This document shows positions 37,864 through 46,039 of a stretch of DNA of 64,000 nt, one piece after another (the first letter of the stretch is position 1; every line of letters begins with the position of its first letter). The notes under the pieces were generated by a model. The model was not told the DNA's origin. It worked only from the letters and a program-made list of their open reading frames with translations, and did not search any database. Both the position numbers and the translations under genes were made by a program. The stretch is from Aliivibrio salmonicida LFI1238. GTDB taxonomy: Bacteria; Pseudomonadota; Gammaproteobacteria; Enterobacterales; Vibrionaceae. The DNA lies in the NCBI RefSeq assembly GCF_000196495.1, contig NC_011312.1:744001-808000 (forward strand). The letters are read 5' to 3'.

Positions 37864-39426
37864 TTATGCACAAATGCGTTGTTGAGTGCCTTTGGTTTTT
37901 TGTTTGTATAGCGCTTGAACTGATCGTTCGATGACTTTTTCAGGAATATCACTGTTGGTAAATTCAGAACTGCAAATAGAAACCGTGACTTGAACGTGAT
38001 TGCCTTTAAATTTGAAGGGTAATTTTGCGATGGCAGCTTGGATCGCTTTAAGCACCGTTTCTCGTTCTTCTTTCGTGGTTTCTGTAAAGAGGATTAAAAA
38101 CTCTTTACCACTGAATCGAGCGACAAAATCAGTATTCGAGACTTGTTTTTCTATGGTTTTTGCGATGATTTTAAGTGCTTTATCACCAGCGAGGTGTCCA
38201 AATTGCTCATTGATACGTTTAAACTGATCAATGTCTATCATGCTTAATACTAGAGAGTGTTGATGACGGACCCAGCGTTTATATTCTAAATCTAAACGTT
38301 CATGCATAGCGGCGCGATTATAAACATTGGTTAATGGATCTTTAAACACTCTTTGTTGTTGATCGTTTAATTGACGACGATATTCTAGAGTTTCTTGATA
38401 GACGCTATTTAATTTTTTTGTTGTGTATTCATGACGTTCTATTAGTGCGGCTTCTCGCTCCTGCATGGCTTTATTTCGCTCTGCAAGATCGCTCATTTCA
38501 TTGAGCAATAACGACATTTTTGTTTTGTGTTCTTGTGCGCTTATTTTACTTTCTAGAATGTTTTCGGCTTGTTTGATTAAAAGGCCATATTCTTCATTTA
38601 ATAATGAACGTTGATCTAAATAAGATTGGCCTTGTTCTTGGTTTTGCTCACTCGTTTTTATGATTTGAGCCACTTGAGTGTTCATCTCACCAACAAAGAC
38701 TTGGGATGCTTTACGTTCTTTATTTGTGCCTTGAAGAACGAGTTGTAACGTTTGTAGGGCTAAATCAATTAGAGATACAGCATCAACGCCAGTGAGCAGT
38801 TTATTTCTGATATCAAGGAGGTCTTCACCGGAGGTGTTATTGAAATCAAGCTCTGAGATCAGGTGTTGCAATTCATTACTTAATTGCTCTTGAGTATCAA
38901 CATCAATGATTTCATTGGCATTGATTTCGGAAGAGACGCTACCCGCTGAAATAAACTTAATTGCTCTTTCGTACAGCTCAATAAGGCGAACAATACGTTG
39001 GATATGTTTAGTTCCATCTTGAGATGGATGCCTAAGTAGATTACGTAAGTCTCTTTTTAAACCTGTCGGCAATCCAACAACACGCTGTAATGTCTCGCCA
39101 CAATAAGAAATATGTTCTTCCATTACTGAATGTTCTTTTTGGACATTTAATTGATAGCGGTTAATTAAGCGTTCAAAAGTTGCAATACGGACGGTTAAAT
39201 CTGAGGTGTTTTCGATATGTTCAATATCATGAGCAAGCTCAATTATTTCTTTATCCAGATCGCTATCATGATGTTTACACGCAGCACAAAATCGCAAAAT
39301 AATGCGTTTAAGCAACAAAATTTCACGGCGTGATTTCAACGAGGTGTCACGGTGTGATAAGCGCGTTTGATCTAATTGTTGCTTTAATTGGCTTAACTCT
39401 GAGGCAACAATGGATACTTCAATCAT
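37864..39426 (-). CDS. GGDEF-domain protein with a degenerate SGKEF active site
   Basis: 520 residues. A long helical N-terminal region with predicted coiled coils (about 1-340; repeated Gln/Glu/Leu, for example NEMSDLAERNKAMQEREAAL) leads into a C-terminal GGDEF fold starting DPLTNVYNRAAMHERLDLEY. The metal site DIDQFKRIN is kept, but the signature reads FSGKEFLILF (about residues 436-445). The third position, normally Asp or Glu needed for metal binding and catalysis, is Lys. No RxxD inhibitory site is seen. It is therefore probably a non-catalytic effector or regulator. No signal peptide or membrane helix. Confidence 0.85.
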   Translation of the reverse strand: MIEVSIVASELSQLKQQLDQTRLSHRDTSLKSRREILLLKRIILRFCAACKHHDSDLDKEIIELAHDIEHIENTSDLTVRIATFERLINRYQLNVQKEHSVMEEHISYCGETLQRVVGLPTGLKRDLRNLLRHPSQDGTKHIQRIVRLIELYERAIKFISAGSVSSEINANEIIDVDTQEQLSNELQHLISELDFNNTSGEDLLDIRNKLLTGVDAVSLIDLALQTLQLVLQGTNKERKASQVFVGEMNTQVAQIIKTSEQNQEQGQSYLDQRSLLNEEYGLLIKQAENILESKISAQEHKTKMSLLLNEMSDLAERNKAMQEREAALIERHEYTTKKLNSVYQETLEYRRQLNDQQQRVFKDPLTNVYNRAAMHERLDLEYKRWVRHQHSLVLSMIDIDQFKRINEQFGHLAGDKALKIIAKTIEKQVSNTDFVARFSGKEFLILFTETTKEERETVLKAIQAAIAKLPFKFKGNHVQVTVSICSSEFTNSDIPEKVIERSVQALYKQKTKGTQQRICA

Positions 39427-39602
39427 AATAACTTACATAAAACTCATATTAGAATAAGTGGCAGTGTATATATTGAGAAATTCAATACTCTTCATAATAA
39501 CAAATTTATAATTAACAGACTAAAAAAAATAACGGTGTTTGTATAGTTGATAATCATTTGTAGCTAAATTTTATTAAATTTGTGAGTTGTTTTTTAAAAT
39601 GA

Positions 39603-41825
39603 TTATGTATTTCTTGACGAGTACACTTTGATTAAGCCTTGATTGATGGCTTGTTCACACGCTGAACGTATATTATTCGTGGCAAAACTTGCCGCTGGTG
39701 CGTTATCTATTGCTCGATAATGCACCCATTGACTGCCTGATTCTTGGGCGTGGATATCTCTTGCCGTGTTCGTTGCCATCAATAAAATATCAATCAGCTC
39801 CCGATCATTAATCGCAGTATATGCTCGGGGTAAAAATGGGTATTCAACCATTCCTATATTAACGGTTTTATCTGTCATAACATCGGATGTGAAGTTGTTT
39901 ATCCATTGTTGAACGGTTTCTGCCATTTCTTGTGCGCAACTTGTTGTGTCTGATTTATGCTCTATGTAAAGAAAGCTCGCATCTGAAAAATGATAAATAC
40001 GGCTAGGGGATCTCACTACAGCCGATAAATGATCGCCAAATTCTTTCTCTATTGCTAACCCTTCTTGATACCCTTGAGTCATATATAAATCTTGTAGCAT
40101 AGGTACATTAAAAAGGGTAAAGCGTAAGCGGTCACTTAATGGTTCATTGATTAGTTCACCTAAATGCCATTGCTCTAAGTTGGAACTGCTTTGTTGTAAA
40201 GACGAAGGTAAACGCTCTGTTAGCAATCGTAAGTTACGTAATCCACTTCTTGGATGGGTATAGTATTTATTGAGTAATAAATGTAAGCGTTTTTTTAAGA
40301 ATCGATTTACCTGTTGTTTTCTAAAAGAATAAATAGCCAATACAGTCAGTAATACGACTAAGAAGCCGGCAATCTTTTGTATTTTAAGCGTTTGAATGTG
40401 GTTTTCTTTTAATTGCTCTTCTAAACCTTGGTAATGTAAAGATTGTTCAATAATACTTTTTTGTTGGCGGAAAACTTCTTCATTGATCTGGTTTTGAGCA
40501 GCTTGAAGCGATGAATTTAATGTTTCGTATTCACGTTGTGCAACCAGTGCTTTTTTAAATAATCCCATTTTTTCATAGGTCTCAGAAAGAAGTTTCTGAG
40601 ACTGTAATTTTAATGAAATATTATTATCTTGATTACTGTATTTAATTGCTTTTTGAATGTCGCTAACAGCCAGTTTCGGTTTGTTGTGCACTAGGTTTAG
40701 TTTTGCCTGAAGTAAGTTGGCAAAGGCTTGCTCTTTTGGTAAATCAACGTATTCGTTTAGGTTGTTTGCTTGTTTTAAGTAATGCTCACTAAGGGCGTAG
40801 TTATAAAGTAAGAAATACGTATTCGCGATGTCTAAACGAAGTGAGATCAGTTTATTTACGTTATTCTTTTCTTTCTCTTGATCGAGGGCATTAAAATATT
40901 GAACAAGCGCTAAGTTGAATCGGCCTTGCTCAAGGTGGATCTTCGCGATTAACACAAGCACATTAGAAAGCTGTTCACTTTTATTATAGCGACCATAAAA
41001 CTCGGCAGATTGAGAAGCATGCTCAAGGGCTTTATCAAGTACTTTTCGTTGGAAGAAAAGCTGACCTAATAAATAGTTAGTACTTGCTAATTGGCCACTA
41101 TTATCAGCCTCAATAGATTGCCAATAAGCACTTAATAGTTCCGTTAAGGCTTGGTCAAATTGCTTGTTCTTCAAGAAATGTCGACCGTAAGAGATATGAT
41201 AATAAATCATGCTACTTGGATCGTTCAGTGAATTACCGTAGCTCATGGCTTCGCTAAAGTAGCGTTGGGCTTTATTGTTGTTTCCTTGCTCTGACTCGAC
41301 TTGAGCATGAATTAATGCTAATCTAAAATATATTTTTTGATGGATATCTGTCTTGGTATTTAATTGAGATAAACTTTGTTGGATTTCGTCTAAAATAGTA
41401 TTCGTTTCATCAATGTCTTTCGTTAAATCCCACCATAAACTGGCATAAATTAGTTTTGATTCAAGGTAGCTTGATTTTAAACTGAAATCATCAGCCAAAG
41501 AGATTGCTTGTTTAATTGATTCTATGGATTCACGATTTCGACTTAATCGTTTATTGGCGAGTGCTTTTATTTGAAATGCCTCAACAGTACTGATTGGCGT
41601 ACGAATAGTACGCTCAGAATCATTGTTGATTTGAATTCGATTAGGATCTTGGCTTGGTGATATCTGGCGTTGTTCTAGATATTGATTAGCAATAGAGAGG
41701 GATTGCTCTGGGTTTGTTTCTAATAATTGATAAGCATCATTTAGAATTGGCGCAGAGAAAAATTTAGCCCAAGCAGAAAGCGGGAATAAAATCAAAATAA
41801 CAAGAAAGCATTGACGCAAAGGCAT
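39603..41825 (-). CDS. TPR-repeat membrane protein with a degenerate GGDEF-like C terminus
   Basis: About 740 residues. A signal peptide (MPLRQCFLVILILFPLSAWA) is followed by a periplasmic region of tetratricopeptide repeats (about 90-460; for example QLASTNYLLGQLFFQRKVLD, ALEHASQSAEFYGRY). A single membrane helix, IAGFLVVLLTVLAIYSF, lies near residue 495, then a cytoplasmic domain. The last part has the spacing of a GGDEF fold but no motif: FSDASFLYIE stands where GGDEF would be. It looks like a periplasmic sensor with an inactive output domain. It lies next to another degenerate GGDEF gene on the same strand. Role unknown. Confidence 0.75.
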   Translation of the reverse strand: MPLRQCFLVILILFPLSAWAKFFSAPILNDAYQLLETNPEQSLSIANQYLEQRQISPSQDPNRIQINNDSERTIRTPISTVEAFQIKALANKRLSRNRESIESIKQAISLADDFSLKSSYLESKLIYASLWWDLTKDIDETNTILDEIQQSLSQLNTKTDIHQKIYFRLALIHAQVESEQGNNNKAQRYFSEAMSYGNSLNDPSSMIYYHISYGRHFLKNKQFDQALTELLSAYWQSIEADNSGQLASTNYLLGQLFFQRKVLDKALEHASQSAEFYGRYNKSEQLSNVLVLIAKIHLEQGRFNLALVQYFNALDQEKEKNNVNKLISLRLDIANTYFLLYNYALSEHYLKQANNLNEYVDLPKEQAFANLLQAKLNLVHNKPKLAVSDIQKAIKYSNQDNNISLKLQSQKLLSETYEKMGLFKKALVAQREYETLNSSLQAAQNQINEEVFRQQKSIIEQSLHYQGLEEQLKENHIQTLKIQKIAGFLVVLLTVLAIYSFRKQQVNRFLKKRLHLLLNKYYTHPRSGLRNLRLLTERLPSSLQQSSSNLEQWHLGELINEPLSDRLRFTLFNVPMLQDLYMTQGYQEGLAIEKEFGDHLSAVVRSPSRIYHFSDASFLYIEHKSDTTSCAQEMAETVQQWINNFTSDVMTDKTVNIGMVEYPFLPRAYTAINDRELIDILLMATNTARDIHAQESGSQWVHYRAIDNAPAASFATNNIRSACEQAINQGLIKVYSSRNT

Positions 41826-41944
41826 GTAAATCATCCACTAAAAAACAACTATTACATACTATCGTTGTCATGAAATTTGTCTACTAAGAAAACGGTTCAA
41901 AGTAGACAAATTAGACGATAAATATGTGCTTTTCGTGTTATTTC

Positions 41945-42790
41945 TTATTGGCGAGCCAAACGTAGATTATGTTCAGGCTTAATTAAATGAGAACTGCGGA
42001 ATGGGTTAATATCTAATCCGCCACGACGAGTGTAACGAGCAAATACCGTTAATGATTTTGGTGAGCAGAATTTCATAATATCCGTATAAATACGTTCAAC
42101 ACATTGCTCATGAAACTCATTATGTTGGCGGAACGAAATTAAGTAGCGAAGCAATTTTTCATGATCAATTTTATTGCCCTCGTAATTAATTTCAACACTG
42201 CCCCAGTCTGGTTGATTGGTGATCAGACAATTTGATTTTAGTAGATGGCTATGCAGAACTTCATTGACCATTTTTTCTGATGTACTTGATTCTAAATAGT
42301 TAGCATCAAACTCATAGCTATCAATAACAATGTCTTGGTTATCAATACATTCACCTTGCATATCGACAATAGGTTGTTGTGAGTAAGCTTGAACAGGGTG
42401 GATGTTAACCATAACTTCTTCACCAGCACATACGCTTAAATCTTTAATTAGCGTACTGGTTACGTCTTCCCATGATGAAAATTTAGTTTGGTTAAAGCTG
42501 TTTAAATACAATTTAAAGGACTTAGATTCAACTAAATTAGGGCTTGTTGCAGGTAATACAACGTCCCCGATGGCAACTTGAGGTAAACCATTTTGGTTCA
42601 ACCAAGACAGTTCATAGAGTGTCCATACATCACAACCAACAAAAGGTAATTCATCACCAAGAGCTAGATCATCGCGGTTTAAACTGCGAGGAACTGCTTG
42701 CAGCAACTCTGGCTCATAGCTGTGTTTGTATTCAGTTTTTTGGCCAAGAGTCAGTGATTTTAGCTCATCAGCGTTCGTGTATTTAGTCAT
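41945..42790 (-). CDS. queF: NADPH-dependent 7-cyano-7-deazaguanine reductase QueF
   Basis: Reduces preQ0 to preQ1 in queuosine synthesis. 281 residues, the long two-domain type of gamma-proteobacteria. The QueF substrate motif VESKSFKLYLNSFN lies at about 87-100. The catalytic Cys188 (NCLITNQPDWGS) and Asp195 match Cys190 and Asp197 of E. coli. It is divergent from syd, as in many gamma-proteobacteria. Confidence 0.94.
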   Translation of the reverse strand: MTKYTNADELKSLTLGQKTEYKHSYEPELLQAVPRSLNRDDLALGDELPFVGCDVWTLYELSWLNQNGLPQVAIGDVVLPATSPNLVESKSFKLYLNSFNQTKFSSWEDVTSTLIKDLSVCAGEEVMVNIHPVQAYSQQPIVDMQGECIDNQDIVIDSYEFDANYLESSTSEKMVNEVLHSHLLKSNCLITNQPDWGSVEINYEGNKIDHEKLLRYLISFRQHNEFHEQCVERIYTDIMKFCSPKSLTVFARYTRRGGLDINPFRSSHLIKPEHNLRLARQ

Positions 42791-42898
42791 ATTGAAAATG
42801 CCAAAAGTAGATTAGAATAAAGGTCGCTTAGTAAATTAGCGTTATTTGATGCAATTGACGCTAGTTTACTTGAATTTTTGTCTTATTAGGAGAATCGA

Positions 42899-43447
42899 AT
42901 GCCACTTTCGGTAGAGCAAGCGCTTGCTAACTTTAGTCAACGTTATGTCGAAGCATGGAAAGAAAAACATGATAGCCTTCCGATAAATGAAGAATTAGTG
43001 GGATTAGCTTCTCCTTGTATTGATGAAACGCGCAATTTAGAGGTTTTATGGCAACCCGTCGCTCGCGATGAAAGTATTCGATTAGTTAATATCGAGAATG
43101 GCATTGAACTCGATCTGCATGATGACTTTCATGCGTTTTATGGTGCTCAATTTAGTGCTGATATGACGGCTAAATTTGAAGGTATGAATGTTGAATTACT
43201 TCAAATTTGGAGTGATGAAGATCTTGAAAATTTACAAGGGAACATGCTAGGGCACCTTGTTATGCAGCGTCGATTAAAATTAGTCCCTACGTTGTTTATT
43301 GCGGTGACGGATGATGAGATGGAAGTGATTTCTATTTGTAATCAATCAGGGGAAGTGATTCTAGATACCGTAGGAACGAAAAAGCGAAAAGTATTAGCAG
43401 AAAGTATGGCTGAGTTTTTAGAAAAGCTTGAACCCGTTGTCGCGTAA
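42899..43447 (+). CDS. syd: SecY-interacting protein Syd
   Basis: 182 residues, matching the length of E. coli Syd. Acidic cytoplasmic protein with LSVEQALANFSQRYVEAW at the N terminus and the conserved FYGAQFSADM and LVMQRRLKLVPTLFIA segments. In E. coli Syd binds SecY and can monitor or disturb faulty translocons. AGGAG lies just before the ATG. A terminator follows at 43488. Confidence 0.92.
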   Translation: MPLSVEQALANFSQRYVEAWKEKHDSLPINEELVGLASPCIDETRNLEVLWQPVARDESIRLVNIENGIELDLHDDFHAFYGAQFSADMTAKFEGMNVELLQIWSDEDLENLQGNMLGHLVMQRRLKLVPTLFIAVTDDEMEVISICNQSGEVILDTVGTKKRKVLAESMAEFLEKLEPVVA

Positions 43448-43487
43448 ATAAAAATTATTGTGTTAGGTAACGAGCAGAGTTAAATGG

Positions 43488-43520
43488 ATTCCGATAAGGT
43501 GTATGTATCGGAATTTTTAT
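43488..43520 (+). terminator. Terminator downstream of syd
   Basis: ATTCCGATA and TATCGGAAT form a 9-bp stem with a 9-nt loop (43488-43514), followed by TTTTATTTTT. Confidence 0.85.
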
Positions 43521-43550
43521 TTTTAAAGTTGTAGTAGGAAAGACACGTTA

Positions 43551-44324
43551 ATGTTTGTAACTGAGTTAGATTTTGAAGTGTACTGCGATACCTCAATGGC
43601 AGCGGTAGAGAAAGCGATAAATTACTGTTTAGATTGTTTGCGTTATAACGGACAAGTGATTGGACGTGAACTACCAGTCTTAATGAAGGGCACTAACTTT
43701 GTTGCTCGTGTTGTTTGTCCAGAAGAAGACTCCCTTCATCCTGATAATCACAGTCCGCAAGTGAATCTAGCGCTTAAGCAACTAAGTGATTTCGGATTAC
43801 TGCAACCAAAAATAAGAGTGGTTGGCCAAGACATGAACTCGGATCCAAGTGATGAGAGTGAAAAGGTGAGCTGGCAAATTCTGTACACTACTCATTTACA
43901 TACTTGCTCGCCAATTCGTCACGGTGAGACATTTCAACCTATTCCTCTTTATCGCTTACCGGCGGTTGCCAATGGCGATCAAAAACAATTCATAAAATGG
44001 CAAGAAGATTGGAGTGCGTGTGATCAATTGCAAATGAATGGGTCAGTGGTTGAGCATCCAGCATTGCATGAAGTGAGCTCAAGTGAGAGTCGTTTGTTTA
44101 AGCGCGGTTGGGATTTGTGTCGTCGTATGGAAGTACTGAGTGGTATTTCAACGTATTTGTACATTTATCGCGTGGGTGGTGAAAGCAAAGAAAAAGAATT
44201 AGCACGTAAATGCCCTGTATGCGATGGAGATTGGGCGTTAGAAGAGCCAATCCATGACGTGTTTGATTTTAAGTGCGATGAATGCCGATTAGTCAGTAAT
44301 TTATCTTGGGACTTTAAAGAGTAG
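43551..44324 (+). CDS. Zn-ribbon protein, DUF2310 family
   Basis: 257 residues. The C terminus has a zinc ribbon with two Cys pairs, CPVCDG and CDECR, about 20 residues apart (CPVCDGDWALEEP ... FKCDECRLVSN). The N-terminal body has no motif I recognise, and an additional Cys pair occurs near residues 27-31 (NYCLDCLRYN). I place it in DUF2310, described as possible nucleic-acid-binding proteins. Its function is unknown. It is flanked by terminators on both sides, so it is a single-gene unit. Confidence 0.72.
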   Translation: MFVTELDFEVYCDTSMAAVEKAINYCLDCLRYNGQVIGRELPVLMKGTNFVARVVCPEEDSLHPDNHSPQVNLALKQLSDFGLLQPKIRVVGQDMNSDPSDESEKVSWQILYTTHLHTCSPIRHGETFQPIPLYRLPAVANGDQKQFIKWQEDWSACDQLQMNGSVVEHPALHEVSSSESRLFKRGWDLCRRMEVLSGISTYLYIYRVGGESKEKELARKCPVCDGDWALEEPIHDVFDFKCDECRLVSNLSWDFKE

Positions 44325-44338
44325 ATAGAGCTGAATAG

Positions 44339-44370
44339 GATCCCGCGATGAATGCGGGATCTTTATTTAT
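44339..44370 (+). terminator. Terminator downstream of the DUF2310 gene
   Basis: GATCCCGC and GCGGGATC form an 8-bp perfect stem with a 7-nt loop (44339-44361), followed by TTTATTTAT. It lies between convergent genes. Confidence 0.85.
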
Positions 44371-44385
44371 ACCAATGAAGATCGA

Positions 44386-44841
44386 TTAAATTGTTTTTTT
44401 CACTTTCGCTAAAATACGATCCAATTGATTGGCAAATTCACGTCGATCTGTCTGCGATAATGCCGCAGGACCTCCCGTTTGAATACCACTTGCTCGCATT
44501 GTATCCATAAAGTCACGGATATTCAGTCGCGCTTTAATCGTCGCTTCAGTATAGAGCTCGCCGCGAGGATTCAATACTTGAACTTTCTTTTCGATAAGTT
44601 CAGCGGCCAGTGGAATATCCCCACTAATAACTAAGTCACCCGCTTCAGAGCGCCTTACTATTTCATCATCTGCAACATCAAAGCCTGATTCAACTTGTAT
44701 AGATTTAATATTTGGCGCTGTCGGAACCGGTACGTAGTGGTTAGCAACAAAAGTAATTTGAAGCCCTGTACGTGTAGCGGCGCGACAAAGAACTTCTTTC
44801 ACTACTTTTGGACACGCGTCAGCATCTACCCAAATTTGCAT
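44386..44841 (-). CDS. yaiI: UPF0178 family protein YaiI
   Basis: 151 residues starting MQIWVDADACPKVVKEVL, the DUF188/UPF0178 signature with a PIN-like acidic motif (DADACP). Later blocks DLVISGDIPLAAELIEK and GGPAALSQTDRREFANQLDR are also typical. Enzymatic activity is unproven, though the fold suggests a nuclease-like protein. It shares one base with the upstream 89-residue gene, so the two are co-translated. Confidence 0.88.
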   Translation of the reverse strand: MQIWVDADACPKVVKEVLCRAATRTGLQITFVANHYVPVPTAPNIKSIQVESGFDVADDEIVRRSEAGDLVISGDIPLAAELIEKKVQVLNPRGELYTEATIKARLNIRDFMDTMRASGIQTGGPAALSQTDRREFANQLDRILAKVKKTI

Positions 44842-45110
44842 TATTTATTCTCCAAAGCGTTTAAACGCTGGGTTAATTCTTTTATTTGTTGTTCAAGCTG
44901 AGCAATACGCTCATCTGCAGTCAATGACGTTTCACGGACTTCAATTTTTGGAACTTGAGCACTGGATTTAAATGATTTAATCGCTGTAATAATTGCAGGG
45001 ATCGGAACTTGAGTGCTTAAGCGAGATTTAACGAGAGCGGTGGTTGGTTTTTTACCTTCATTGATTAAATCCTGCATTATTGTTTGCAGTTCATCCGTTA
45101 CATTTTTCAT
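44841..45110 (-). CDS. Small hypothetical protein with C-terminal coiled coil
   Basis: 89 residues. The first half (about 1-50) is helical with TTALVKSRLSTQVPIPAIIT, which has the look of a helix-turn-helix of the KfrA/plasmid-type DNA-binding kind. The second half, TADERIAQLEQQIKELTQRL then NALENK, is a clear heptad coiled coil. I cannot name a function. It overlaps yaiI by one base and is probably the first gene of a two-gene operon. Confidence 0.65.
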   Translation of the reverse strand: MKNVTDELQTIMQDLINEGKKPTTALVKSRLSTQVPIPAIITAIKSFKSSAQVPKIEVRETSLTADERIAQLEQQIKELTQRLNALENK

Positions 45111-45232
45111 TATGACTTCCTATGCTTCATCTTTCGCCATGATATCGAATACTGATCTAATTCACCACAGAAGTCATTCGCTAAGGTATATAGAACATTT
45201 AAAGAGGGAGTAAAGACATAGTAGAAGCAACG

Positions 45233-45250
45233 TGTAAGAGATCGCTTACA
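45233..45250 (+). promoter_or_regulatory. GacA/VarA/UvrY binding site upstream of csrB
   Basis: TGTAAG-N6-CTTACA is an exact match to the 18-bp upstream activating sequence used by GacA-family response regulators to switch on Csr/Rsm RNA genes. It is centred about 175 bp before the csrB start, the usual kind of distance. Confidence 0.88.
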
Positions 45251-45383
45251 AGATGATTGAGATATATAGTTTTTTTTATCGGCTTTAGTTTGTGGTCGTT
45301 TTTTATCTTATTGTTTTTTATCATTATTTATTTTTAACCTTATATCTCACCCCCTATTTCTTTAAAAGTTTGTATGCAAGGGA

Positions 45384-45411
45384 TTGTTCAAAAAAGTAAA
45401 AAGCGTAATCT
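45384..45411 (+). promoter_or_regulatory. Candidate csrB promoter
   Basis: TTGTTC (45384-45389), a 16-nt spacer and TAATCT (45406-45411) lie just before the inferred RNA start at about 45417. The match is moderate, as expected for an activator-dependent promoter. Confidence 0.5.
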
Positions 45412-45415
45412 TATT

Positions 45416-45838
45416 GGTGTCGGAAGGAGACTGACACGGAATAGGAACGACCAAGGATTTGGTACGCTTTAGGATGAAGCACTCGGTTACTTAGGATGAG
45501 TAATCGGCATGGAAAGCAAATTTGGACATTGAATGGATTCAATAGTAACTAGGATGGTTACTACTAAGGAAAGACAGTGGACACCTCTAGGATAGAGGAA
45601 GGATAAAGCATCAGGATGATGTAAAGGACACCGCTTAAGGATAAGTGAAGAGAGTTAGCGACGGACTGTTAACGGATCAGGATTAGATCATGGACACCGC
45701 TAGGATAGCGATGGAAGGGATACGCTGACGGATTTCAGCATACTATCAAGGAATTGATGCACGGAGCCCCATTAGTAGCCGGACTGCTGCGAGTAGAGTT
45801 ATGACCCCATTAGGCGAAAGCTTAGTGGGGTTTTTCTT
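45416..45838 (+). ncRNA. csrB: CsrB-type CsrA-sequestering RNA
   Basis: About 420 nt with no coding frame and roughly twenty GGA motifs, many exposed as AGGA(T) in the loop of a small hairpin: for example CCTCTAGGATAGAGG, CATCAGGATGATG, CGCTTAAGGATAAGTG, GATCAGGATTAGATC and CGCTAGGATAGCG. The 5' end (GTCGGAAGGAGACTGACAC) resembles E. coli CsrB. It ends in a terminator at 45804-45836 (ACCCCA ... TGGGGT and T-run). Such RNAs titrate CsrA under GacS/GacA-type control. Vibrios usually have more than one copy. Confidence 0.93.
45804..45838 (+). terminator. csrB terminator
   Basis: ACCCCATTAGGC pairs with GCTTAGTGGGGT around a GAAA loop with minor mismatches, followed by TTTTCTTTTTT. Confidence 0.9.
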
Positions 45839-45958
45839 TTTTATCTGCTTTAAAAGATCATTTCCCTCATAACTTCAGTAATAAATTACGTAGATCACAT
45901 TTTTATTATTCGTTTAATTAATAAGCGTGAGTTGAATCAAACTTGCTCAATTATGGCG

Positions 45959-45985
45959 TGTAACCGGTTACTGAAACCGGTTACA
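45959..45985 (+). promoter_or_regulatory. Twin LacI-type operators upstream of the PTS operon
   Basis: Two adjacent palindromes, GTAACCGGTTAC (45960-45971) and TGAAACCGGTTACA (45972-45985), together form a larger dyad that begins TGTAACCGG and ends CCGGTTACA. The central CCGG with A/T flanks is typical for LacI-family regulators. The probable ligand protein is the LacI regulator encoded at 50614. A TCACA half-site of a CRP box lies upstream at 45895, but its left half is poor. Confidence 0.7.
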
Positions 45986-46039
45986 TTGATTTCAGGTTAA
46001 ATTAATTCGCATGTTTAAAATTCAATTCAGGGGTGAAAA

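Noticed and set aside
45013..45213. 66-codon plus-strand frame upstream of csrB
   Set aside because: Mostly antisense to the coiled-coil gene, with no ribosome-binding site or recognisable features.
45884..45899. CRP site upstream of the PTS operon
   Set aside because: Only the right half (TCACA) matches; the left half is AATTA. Mentioned but not called.
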